52,312 bases of DNA. Source: Bacteroidota bacterium. Its GTDB lineage: Bacteria; Bacteroidota; Ignavibacteria; Ignavibacteriales; Melioribacteraceae. A program made the position numbers and the translations under genes. A model generated the notes under the pieces. It worked only from the letters and a program-made list of their open reading frames with translations, was not told the DNA's origin and ran no database searches. Position 1 is the first letter of the stretch; every line of letters begins with the position of its first letter. Where the stretch lies: positions 1 through 52,312 of the forward strand of contig JAKAKD010000018.1 in NCBI GenBank assembly GCA_021824635.1, read 5' to 3'. Positions 45,110-52,312 of this stretch are shown here, one piece after another.

Positions 45110-46063
45110 ATGAAAGTTATAGAACATCTTGAGAAAGCCAAAAACACATTAATAAGTTTTGAAATTATTCCTCCCAAACGTGGCGGAAATATTAAACAAC
45201 TTTTACAAGTTCTTGAAGATATTGTAAAATACAATCCGCCTTTTATTGATATTACAAGTCATGCCGCAGAAGTTGTTTACGAAGAGACTGCTGCCGGCGG
45301 AATGCAAATGAAGATCAAACGCAAACGTCCGGGAACACTCGGAATATGCGCGCTCATTCAAAATAAATATAACATTGACGCTGTACCGCATGTCTTATGC
45401 ACCGGCTTTACACGCGAAGAGACGGAAGACTTTTTAATCGAACTGCATTATCTAGGAATTGATAATGTCCTTGCAATCCGTGGCGATGACAGCGATTATA
45501 AAAAGCCGGTTAAGTTTGGCCGCAGTATAAATGAATACGCTGTTGATTTAATTAAACAGCTCAATTCAATTAACAAAGGAAAATATCTTGAAGAAGGATT
45601 GTTGGACGCGCAGCCGATGAACTTTTGTGTCGGCACCAGCGGCTATCCGGAAAAACATTATGAAGCACCCAATCTTTTAACTGATGTTAGAAACACAAAG
45701 GCAAAAGTTGATGCGGGAGCTTCATACATTGTTACACAGATGTTCTATAATAACAAAGCATATTTTGATTATGTTGATTTATGCCGCAAAGAAGAAATCA
45801 ATGTTCCCATTATTCCCGGATTAAAAATTATTACATCTAAAGCGCACATTAAAACATTGCCTAAAAATTTTTATATAGATATTCCACAAGAGCTTGCCGA
45901 CGAAATAGAAGCTGCCAAACCAGAGCATGTAAACGAAATTGGAGTAAACTGGACTGCAAAACAAGTTGAAGAATTGTTGAACAAAAATGTTCCGGCAATT
46001 CATTTTTACATTATGCAAAGTTCTTCTCCAATGAAAATGCTCATGAAAAAACTAAAAATTTGA
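45110..46063 (+). CDS. metF: Methylenetetrahydrofolate reductase
   Basis: 317 residues, slightly longer than E. coli MetF (296). FAD-binding TIM-barrel marks: FEIIPPKRGG, ITSHAA, VPHVLCTGFTREETEDFLIELHYLGIDNVLAIRGD (split), FCVGTSGYPEKHYEAP, AGASYIVTQMFYN and VPIIPGLK. Makes 5-methyl-THF for methionine synthesis. Ten bases before the next gene, so likely an operon. Confidence 0.95.
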   Translation: MKVIEHLEKAKNTLISFEIIPPKRGGNIKQLLQVLEDIVKYNPPFIDITSHAAEVVYEETAAGGMQMKIKRKRPGTLGICALIQNKYNIDAVPHVLCTGFTREETEDFLIELHYLGIDNVLAIRGDDSDYKKPVKFGRSINEYAVDLIKQLNSINKGKYLEEGLLDAQPMNFCVGTSGYPEKHYEAPNLLTDVRNTKAKVDAGASYIVTQMFYNNKAYFDYVDLCRKEEINVPIIPGLKIITSKAHIKTLPKNFYIDIPQELADEIEAAKPEHVNEIGVNWTAKQVEELLNKNVPAIHFYIMQSSSPMKMLMKKLKI

Positions 46064-46073
46064 GCTAAACAAA

Positions 46074-47096
46074 ATGATCAATCCAACAAAACGACTAAAA
46101 TTTTCAGATGCAATTACTCGTAAATTAAAATGGGGAGTAGCGGGATGCAGCAGCTTTGCAGAAAATTCTTTTTTGCCTGCACTGCAATTAGCTCAACGTA
46201 GCAAATTGATCTCTGCTTACAGCCACGATTTGACTAGAGCAAAAAATATTTCCAACAAGTTTGGCGCACCAAATGCATTTAATGATTTTGATGCTTTTCT
46301 AAATAGCGATATTAAAGCGGTTTACATCTCAAGCATAAACTCGGATCACTATTGGCAAATTCTTAAAGCTGCAAAAGCCGGGAAAAATATTTTATGCGAA
46401 CGTCCTATAACGTTAAATTCATCTCAAGCAGAAGAAATTGTTCAAATATGTAAAGAAAACAATGTTATACTTGTAATAAATCACTTACACCGTTTTCATC
46501 CCCTGGTGCAAAAAGCTAAAGAACTAATTGATAAACAGATGCTGGGTAAAATTGTTTCAATCTCGGCTTCATACAATATTGATTTTGCACCGGATAATAA
46601 TTTTAGATTTAGAAAAGAGTTAAGCGGAGGCGGTGTTCTGCGGGATCTCGGTTCTGAGATGATTGATATGCTTACATATTTCGGCGGTGAAATAGTGGAA
46701 GTGAAAGCATTTATGGATAACGTTGTTTACAAAAGCGAAGTCGAAGATTTTGCATCTGCCCTTGTGAAATTTAAAAATAGCGGCTACGGGTCATTCAACA
46801 TCTCGTACAACACAAAGAAAGCTTACAACAGAATTGAAATTCTAGGATGTAATGGTTCAATAGCTATCGAAAATTTTTTTGGGAAAAGAAATCTTGCAAC
46901 AAAATTAATTATTGATCTTCAGGGAGAAGCTAAAAAAGTTTTTCGTAAACGAACCAATAAATTATTATTCTTAATTCGCTCGGCTCAAAGAACATTTATT
47001 AACCATGAGAAACCGCTTGTCACATGCGAAGACGGTTTGACTAATATGCGCTTAATAGAAGAAATTGAAAAACAATGTGAACTGGAAAAAAAATAA
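46074..47096 (+). CDS. Gfo/Idh/MocA family oxidoreductase
   Basis: 340 residues. An N-terminal Rossmann domain (WGVAGCSSFAENSFLPAL, HDLTRAKNISNKFG, VYISSINSDHYWQILKAAKAGKNILCERPIT) and C-terminal alpha/beta domain with GGGVLRDLGSEMIDML. The usual GxGxxG is GVAGCS, and the EKP motif reads ERP; both are seen in the family. It oxidises or reduces a sugar or related alcohol with NAD(P). Substrate unknown. Confidence 0.9.
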   Translation: MINPTKRLKFSDAITRKLKWGVAGCSSFAENSFLPALQLAQRSKLISAYSHDLTRAKNISNKFGAPNAFNDFDAFLNSDIKAVYISSINSDHYWQILKAAKAGKNILCERPITLNSSQAEEIVQICKENNVILVINHLHRFHPLVQKAKELIDKQMLGKIVSISASYNIDFAPDNNFRFRKELSGGGVLRDLGSEMIDMLTYFGGEIVEVKAFMDNVVYKSEVEDFASALVKFKNSGYGSFNISYNTKKAYNRIEILGCNGSIAIENFFGKRNLATKLIIDLQGEAKKVFRKRTNKLLFLIRSAQRTFINHEKPLVTCEDGLTNMRLIEEIEKQCELEKK

Positions 47097-47128
47097 TAGA
47101 AATCTGGTATAAACTTTAGCTAAATATT

Positions 47129-47136
47129 TATCTTTG
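47129..47136 (+). promoter_or_regulatory. Promoter-like octamer TATCTTTG
   Basis: Ends 39 bases before the ddl start, in an AT-rich gap of 78 bases. Same TAnnTTTG pattern as upstream of other genes. Confidence 0.45.
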
Positions 47137-47174
47137 TTATAAATCTTACCAATCAAAACATGTTGAGAAATTAA

Positions 47175-48179
47175 ATGTCGAACAACAATATCAATGTTGC
47201 GCTCCTTGTTGGCGGAACCTCACCGGAACGGGAAGTTTCAAAGAACACTGGGAAATCAATTCTAAAAGCATTACTTGATCTCGATTACAAAGTAAAAGTG
47301 ATTGACCCTGCTTTCGGTCTGAACCAGCCCAAAGAGATTGAAATTTTTTTTGAAGAGAAAGATTATACGGAAAGAACAAATAGAAATTTTGTTGAAGCAA
47401 TTAATTCTACAATGTTTGACGATGTTGACTTTGCATTCATTGCACTTCATGGAAAGTGGGGAGAAGATGGAGCTATTCAATCTCTATTGGAACTTCGCGG
47501 TATAAAATATACCGGTTCAAAAGTTCTTGCTAGCTCTCTTGCAATGGATAAATCAATGGCAAAAGTTATGTTTCAGCACTTTGATGTGGATACGCCTCGC
47601 TGGTTTGTAATTAATAAATATGATACTGATTTCGAACTCATCAAAACGAAAATCAAAAAATTCTTTGGTTACCCTTGTGTCATCAAACCGAACGATGAAG
47701 GTTCTACAATCGGTCTGACTATTTGCCGGGGCGATGTGGAGGTTTCTCAAGCAATTATTAAAGCACAACAGTTTTCTAAAAAAGTTCTTGTTGAAGAATA
47801 TATTCCCGGTCACGAATTGACTGTTGCAGTCGTTGATCAACGCGCATTGCCTGTCCTAGAAATTAAACCTAAGAGTGGATTCTATGACTACGAAAATAAA
47901 TATACACAAGGGCGAACGGACTATATAGTGCCGGCGGAGATACCGCAAAAAGTAGCCGAGCATTTGCAACATCAAGCTTTGCTTGCATTCAATTCATTAG
48001 GGTGCGAAAGTTATGCCCGCATTGATTTTAGAGTGACTAATGATTTCAAATCTTACTGTCTCGAAGTTAACACTCTCCCAGGAATGACGAGTACATCACT
48101 TGTTCCTAAAATGGCAAAAGCTGCAGGCATTAGTTTCGAAGATTTGATTGACCGTATTATTAAGAATTCTCTTTCATGA
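47175..48179 (+). CDS. ddl: D-alanine--D-alanine ligase
   Basis: 334 residues. ATP-grasp motifs: LLVGGTSPEREVSKNTG, FIALHGKWGEDGAIQSLLEL, YTGSKVLASSLAMDKSMAK, VIKPNDEGSTIGL, VEEYIPGHELTVAV, YDYENKYTQGRTDYIVPAEI split, ARIDFRV and CLEVNTLPGMTSTSLVPK. Makes the D-Ala-D-Ala dipeptide for peptidoglycan. Overlaps the next gene by 4 bases. Confidence 0.96.
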   Translation: MSNNNINVALLVGGTSPEREVSKNTGKSILKALLDLDYKVKVIDPAFGLNQPKEIEIFFEEKDYTERTNRNFVEAINSTMFDDVDFAFIALHGKWGEDGAIQSLLELRGIKYTGSKVLASSLAMDKSMAKVMFQHFDVDTPRWFVINKYDTDFELIKTKIKKFFGYPCVIKPNDEGSTIGLTICRGDVEVSQAIIKAQQFSKKVLVEEYIPGHELTVAVVDQRALPVLEIKPKSGFYDYENKYTQGRTDYIVPAEIPQKVAEHLQHQALLAFNSLGCESYARIDFRVTNDFKSYCLEVNTLPGMTSTSLVPKMAKAAGISFEDLIDRIIKNSLS

Positions 48180-48466
48180 AAACGATTAATAATAAACTTC
48201 TCATTCGCATTTTGCTTACTGTAATATTTTTAGCAACTCTTTTATTCATGTTATTTAATGAAAACGGTTTTTTGAAATTTTTAAAAATGAAAAGTGAATT
48301 AAGACTGCTTAACGAAAATATCAGGAAAGCAGAAGAACGAATTGAAGCACTTGATGCCGAAATAGATTCGCTTAAAACAAGCAAAGCAAAAATTGAAAAA
48401 GTTGCCCGCGAAAAATTTGATATGATGAAGAAGAATGAGAAAGCATTCAAAATAGAAGAGAATTAG
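48176..48466 (+). CDS. Septum formation initiator (FtsL/DivIC-like)
   Basis: 96 residues: a short basic N-terminus, one membrane helix (~9-27) and a coiled coil (~33-78) ending in VAREKFDMMKKNEKAF, the DivIC/FtsB signature. It recruits divisome proteins. Placed right after ddl, which fits a cell-wall/division cluster. FtsL and FtsB/DivIC cannot be told apart from sequence alone. Confidence 0.85.
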   Translation: MKTINNKLLIRILLTVIFLATLLFMLFNENGFLKFLKMKSELRLLNENIRKAEERIEALDAEIDSLKTSKAKIEKVAREKFDMMKKNEKAFKIEEN

Positions 48467-48474
48467 GTTCGCTC

Positions 48475-49770
48475 GTGAAAGAAAAAATTAAATCTCCTGC
48501 CATACCGCTTGCCGAAAGGTGCCGGCCAAAAACTTTGGATGAATTTCAAGGACAGGAAAAGCTGGTTGGCATTGGCAAGCCTCTAAGGACAATGATTGAT
48601 TCGGATTCGCTAAGTTCGATTGTTCTATGGGGGCCGCCAGGCACAGGTAAAACAACACTTGCTAAAATTATTTCTGAAACTACTAACTCTGAATTTTACC
48701 AAATAAATGCGGTCTCATCCGGCGTTAAAGATATCCGCCAGATAATAGACTTAGCAAAACAAAATCTTCTTCACTTCAAACGTACAATACTTTTTATTGA
48801 TGAAATACACCGTTTCAACAAAGCGCAGCAAGATGCGCTGCTCTCTTCTGTTGAGAGCGGTGAAATTATTTTGATAGGGGCTACAACCGAAAATCCTTCA
48901 TTCGAAGTTATTCCTGCATTACGTTCTCGTGTTCGCGTTTTTGTTCTTGAAGAACTTTCTAAAAATGATCTTCAAAACATTCTCAATTTTGCTTTAACTA
49001 AAGATGAATTTCTCAATTCTCAAAATATAACTTTTGTGGATTCGGATTTCCTTTTCTTTGTGTCCGGGGGCGATGCAAGAATATTGTTGAACATACTGGA
49101 AGCGTCGGTTAGTCAAGAAATAGAAAAAGATGAAATAAAAATAACTAAGGAAGTACTCGAAAATGTAATTCAGCGGAAAAACATTTTGTATGACAAAGCC
49201 GGTGAAGAACATTACAATATAATTTCTGCATTTATAAAAAGTATCAGAGGTTCTGATCCGGATGCAGCAGTTTATTGGATGGCTAGAATGCTGGAAGGAG
49301 GCGAAGATCCTTTATTCATAGCACGCAGAATGGTGGTACTTGCTTCGGAAGATATAGGTAATGCATCGCCGAATGCGTTGTTATTGGCAGAGGCAGCATT
49401 CAGCGCTGTTCATAAGATTGGTATGCCGGAAGCGAGAATCATTTTATCACAGTGCGCAACCTACCTTGCATCTTCTCCCAAAAGTAATTCTGCATACATG
49501 GCTATTGATACTGCTCTTAGTGATGTTCGGCATAATCCGCAATATCAAGTCCCGTTGAATCTCAGAAATGCCCCAACCAAATTGATGAAAGATTTGAATT
49601 ATGGAAAAGAGTATAAATATCCTCACTCATTCAGTAATAATTTCATAGCAGAAAATTATTTACCTGAAGAGCTAAAGGATAAACAATATTATCTCCCTTC
49701 GGAAAATGGGAATGAAAAAACTATTAAAGAGCGATTAAAAAATTTGTGGAAGGATAGAAAAAAATATTAG
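48475..49770 (+). CDS. rarA: Replication-associated recombination protein A (MgsA family AAA+ ATPase)
   Basis: 431 residues from GTG 48475. RPKTLDEFQGQ, Walker A GPPGTGKTT, Walker [23 protein letters not shown] split, sensor IGATTENPSFEVIPALRSR, and the C-terminal MgsA domain (AFIKSIRGSDPDAAVYWMARMLEGGEDPLFIARRM split, CATYLASSPKSN). Acts at stalled forks. Its last 4 bases overlap dprA head-on. Confidence 0.96.
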   Translation: MKEKIKSPAIPLAERCRPKTLDEFQGQEKLVGIGKPLRTMIDSDSLSSIVLWGPPGTGKTTLAKIISETTNSEFYQINAVSSGVKDIRQIIDLAKQNLLHFKRTILFIDEIHRFNKAQQDALLSSVESGEIILIGATTENPSFEVIPALRSRVRVFVLEELSKNDLQNILNFALTKDEFLNSQNITFVDSDFLFFVSGGDARILLNILEASVSQEIEKDEIKITKEVLENVIQRKNILYDKAGEEHYNIISAFIKSIRGSDPDAAVYWMARMLEGGEDPLFIARRMVVLASEDIGNASPNALLLAEAAFSAVHKIGMPEARIILSQCATYLASSPKSNSAYMAIDTALSDVRHNPQYQVPLNLRNAPTKLMKDLNYGKEYKYPHSFSNNFIAENYLPEELKDKQYYLPSENGNEKTIKERLKNLWKDRKKY

Positions 49771-50888
49771 CAGCGTATAAACATTTTACCAGGCAACTGT
49801 TTCACCAATCCTTTGAATTCCAATGTTAGCAGATTAACCAGACAGTCGGTAGTACTCATAGAGCAAGTTGTTGCAATTTCGTCTATTTGTTTTGGATCGG
49901 TGCTCAAGATATTAATAAGTTTTTCTTCGAATAAATTTAATTCTACAGTCGGTTGTGGAATGTTTTTCCCAATCTCAGGCTTTAATTGTAATTGTAGTTC
50001 AAGTAAGATGTCTTCCACGCAAGTAACTAATTTAGCCTCACCGTTTTGAATTAATTTATTGGGTCCTTCGCTTTGGCCGATATTAATATTCCCCGGAATA
50101 GCAAAAACTTCTCTGTTTTGATCGAGAGCATAAGCAGCAGTTTGCATTGCGCCACCATTAAGTTTTGTTTCAACCACCAATGTCCCGAGCGATAATCCGG
50201 ATATAATTCTATTACGTCTTGGGAAGTTTTGTGCGTCTGGTTTTGTTCCAAGTCCAAACTCAGTTATGACTACACCCTTTTCCTTTATTTGATTAAATAG
50301 TTTTTTATTTTCGGGTGGATAAACAATATCCAGCCCGCTACCAGTTACTGCTATTGTTCTGCCTCCTGCTTTCAATGCGGCTTCATGTGCAAATGAATCT
50401 ATTCCTCTAGCCATACCGCTTACAACCGTTATGTTTTTATTTGCGAGTTCGGCAGAAAATTTTTCTGTTTGTAATTTTCCATAAGAAGAAGGCAACCGTG
50501 TCCCGACTATTGCGACTGAATATTTATCATACTCGGAAAAATTTCCTGCAGTATAAATTATTAAAGGCGGAAAATAAATTTTCTTCAACATATCTGGATA
50601 GTTTACATCCCAATAGGTAATTAATTGTCCACCAATTTTTTGCAGATATTCGAGCTCATTGTCTAGCTCTTTTTTTATTTTCAAAAGATTTTCTTTTGAT
50701 GAGAGAATTTTTGTCGCTAGAATTTTGCTGATTCTGTCAACACGCAAAAGATTATTAAAGTCCGCATCTAAGATTGATTCGAATTCTCTAAATTGTGATA
50801 AAAGAGAGAAGATTTTTTGAGGTCCAATACCTTCGATATTAAGAAGAAGTTTTAAATAAGCTAAATTTTCGTATGTAATTTTTGACAA
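49767..50888 (-). CDS. dprA: DNA-processing protein DprA
   Basis: 373 residues from TTG 50888, 17 bases after the previous gene. N-terminal SAM-like helix-hairpin region (LNIEGIGPQKIFSLL), Rossmann DprA core (SVAIVGTRLPSSYG, VVSGMARGIDSFAHEAALKAGGRTIAVTGSGLDIVYP split, FPRRNRIISGLSLGTLVVE, EVFAIPGN) and a C-terminal winged helix (~310-373). DprA loads RecA on incoming DNA during transformation. Shares an operon with the EutN-like gene. Confidence 0.95.
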   Translation of the reverse strand: MSKITYENLAYLKLLLNIEGIGPQKIFSLLSQFREFESILDADFNNLLRVDRISKILATKILSSKENLLKIKKELDNELEYLQKIGGQLITYWDVNYPDMLKKIYFPPLIIYTAGNFSEYDKYSVAIVGTRLPSSYGKLQTEKFSAELANKNITVVSGMARGIDSFAHEAALKAGGRTIAVTGSGLDIVYPPENKKLFNQIKEKGVVITEFGLGTKPDAQNFPRRNRIISGLSLGTLVVETKLNGGAMQTAAYALDQNREVFAIPGNINIGQSEGPNKLIQNGEAKLVTCVEDILLELQLQLKPEIGKNIPQPTVELNLFEEKLINILSTDPKQIDEIATTCSMSTTDCLVNLLTLEFKGLVKQLPGKMFIRC

Positions 50889-50905
50889 AGTTTTATGAAA
50901 CGAAA

Positions 50906-51184
50906 TTAATCTTTTGCAATTTCTATGTTATCTACAATGGCAATAACCATAGTATTTACCGGCGCATTGCCATGTCCGAGTATTTGTTGAACAGCATCAC
51001 CTTCCTGAACAATAATAACATTATCTCCGATACCAGCATCAACAAGATCAAGTGCAATCAGATCTTTTTCACCAATAAAATTAAAATTCTGGTCGACCTC
51101 ATGAGCTAATAAAAGCTTATGTCCGGTCAAAAATTTATTTTTTGGAGTCGAAACAATATTTCCTTTAATTTTTGCTAGAAACAC
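50906..51184 (-). CDS. EutN/CcmL family bacterial microcompartment vertex protein
   Basis: 92 residues from GTG 51184. The family pattern is clear throughout: LAKIKGNIVSTPKNKFLTGHKLLLAHEVD split, LIALDLVDAGIGDNVIIVQEG and NAPVNTMVIAIVDNIEI. EutN/CcmL proteins form the pentamers that cap microcompartment shells. No shell hexamer or cargo gene is adjacent; it lies between a DUF3098-like gene and dprA. The closest possible cargo is the aldehyde dehydrogenase at 35.7-37.3 kb. Confidence 0.92.
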   Translation of the reverse strand: MFLAKIKGNIVSTPKNKFLTGHKLLLAHEVDQNFNFIGEKDLIALDLVDAGIGDNVIIVQEGDAVQQILGHGNAPVNTMVIAIVDNIEIAKD

Positions 51185-51445
51185 TCATTCCTCTTTTTGT
51201 TTTGATGATGGTTTTAAGAAAATAGCAAGAGGAATCAAAATTAAATAAACGATTAATAGAATTACGGGAGACACCGACATGGATAGTGTACTATTCCATG
51301 CCCCATTTGTCATAAAATAGTACCCAGTTATTAAAACAATCATGCTAAGGATCAAAAAAGTATAGTTTATTTTATGCCAATAATCATTAAAAGGTGATTT
51401 TATAATTTTTTTTTGATCTTTCAGATTTTTTTGCATTTTAGACAT
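51185..51445 (-). CDS. Small two-helix membrane protein (DUF3098-like)
   Basis: 86 residues from ATG 51445, with GAGG at ribosome-site distance; the frame extends to 51487. Two membrane helices (~28-46 and ~58-75) with a short NGAWNSTLSMSVSP loop and Lys-rich ends, as in DUF3098 proteins of Bacteroidota. Function unknown. It ends directly before the EutN-like start, whose ribosome site lies in its last codons. Confidence 0.75.
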   Translation of the reverse strand: MSKMQKNLKDQKKIIKSPFNDYWHKINYTFLILSMIVLITGYYFMTNGAWNSTLSMSVSPVILLIVYLILIPLAIFLKPSSKQKEE

Positions 51446-51487
51446 TTGACCTCGGTAGTAAATTTTATACGAAGAATAAGATTCCAT

Positions 51488-51815
51488 TTCCTTATTATTT
51501 TGGAAACATTTTTTAGAGTTCTTCTATCAAAATAATTAACTTTTCAATAAAAAACCCAAGATAAAAAAGATAGATTTTTAATTTTCTACAAGTAGTCAAA
51601 CTTCTTAGTTTCATTTTATTATTCACGAATAATTCATATAATTTCTAATAGCTAAAACAACTTTGCAAAGAGAAGAAAAATAACATTTTCATAAAAGAAT
51701 TTATTTTTTTATAAAAAAATTTGCAAAGAACAATTTGTTGATGTACATTTACTGCCCAATTAAAAAGTAGTAGATGTAAACAAAAGATTTTTTTTCTAAG
51801 TTTTTCAAAAAAATC
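51488..51815. other. AT-rich gap upstream of the rRNA operon
   Basis: No convincing gene. Extremely AT-rich, with A/T runs nearest the rRNA promoter that could act as an UP element. A 10-base palindrome CTTTGCAAAG lies at 51661-51670. Confidence 0.5.
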
Positions 51816-51846
51816 TTGACAAAAGAAAAAAATAAGTATAAGTTTG
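51816..51846 (+). promoter_or_regulatory. rRNA promoter
   Basis: TTGACA (51816-51821), then exactly 17 bases, then TAAGTTTG (51839-51846), a TAnnTTTG -7 element, 96 bases before the 16S gene. AT-rich sequence upstream fits an UP element. Confidence 0.75.
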
Positions 51847-51864
51847 ACATCCACGTTTAATTAA

Positions 51865-51903
51865 GTTCTTTGACAGAGTGAGTGACTAAAGAAATTCTTT
51901 AGT
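51865..51903 (+). promoter_or_regulatory. rRNA leader: boxA-like site and hairpin
   Basis: GTTCTTTGACA (51865-51875) resembles the boxA antitermination site found before 16S genes. It is followed by a perfect 8-bp hairpin (51885-51892 with 51896-51903), likely part of the processing signal. Confidence 0.6.
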
Positions 51904-51941
51904 AGTTTTAGCTTTGTTGATTCAAAATTTTTACAAACTCT

Positions 51942-52312
<371 letters not shown>

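Noticed and set aside
35679..51184. A single microcompartment operon joining the aldehyde dehydrogenase and the EutN-like gene
   Set aside because: The genes are about 14 kb apart with unrelated genes between them; only a functional link at a distance is plausible.

Overview
The window looks like chromosomal DNA of a low-GC member of the Bacteroidota/Chlorobi group, most likely Ignavibacteria. Supporting signs are the opening of a 16S rRNA gene at the right end, many signal-peptide and lipobox proteins, a Bat (aerotolerance) operon, LytS/LytTR signalling, and a Bacteroidota-like promoter octamer (TAnnTTTG, mostly TATATTTG) just upstream of several genes. The genus is inference. The outer membrane is of the LPS type: Kdo synthesis and Lpt export genes are both present.

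Layout, left to right. 1-2.5 kb: a truncated secreted DNA/RNA nuclease, a small carboxypeptidase-regulatory-like protein and an OB-fold lipoprotein, separated by structured inverted repeats. 2.5-8 kb: recQ, an S9 glutamyl-endopeptidase-like protease and an rlmI-like methyltransferase. 8.0-13.1 kb (minus): a complete tripartite efflux operon (Spy/CpxP-like, MacA-like adaptor, MacB-like ATPase and permease, TolC). 13.5-24.2 kb (plus): moxR, DUF58, membrane protein, batA, batB, batC, batD, batE, M48 protease, vWA lipoprotein. 24.2-25.7 kb: an AT-rich accessory pair of nuclease-like genes; the second appears split by a -1 frameshift exactly at a TTTAAAA slippery heptamer. 25.7-27.4 kb: gatC, kdsB, an intergenic inverted-repeat element and a stand-alone B12-binding mutase domain.

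27.5-35.4 kb: a membrane acyltransferase-like protein and ruvB, then kdsA, kdsC, an unknown cytosolic protein, kdsD, lptC, lptA and lptB. Together these make Kdo-8-phosphate, dephosphorylate it, supply arabinose-5-phosphate and carry LPS out; kdsB at 26 kb activates Kdo. 35.4-42.5 kb (minus): a CoA-acylating aldehyde dehydrogenase with a microcompartment-type C-terminal tail, then a cell-envelope sensing operon (two tandem LiaF-like proteins, LytS-type kinase, LytTR regulator, small membrane protein) and rmuC. 42.5-49.8 kb (plus): penicillin-acylase family hydrolase, metF, Gfo/Idh/MocA oxidoreductase, ddl, ftsL/divIC-like, rarA. 49.8-51.5 kb (minus): DUF3098-like protein, a EutN/CcmL microcompartment vertex protein and dprA. 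The window ends in a strong rRNA promoter, a leader with a boxA-like site, and the first ~370 bases of a 16S gene.

The most notable points are the split nuclease-like gene with its slippery site, the nested hairpin element at 913-1030 with a shortened relative at 1705-1745, the two separated microcompartment components, and the LiaF-LiaF-LytS-LytTR operon. No CRISPR array, tRNA gene or intact insertion sequence was seen.
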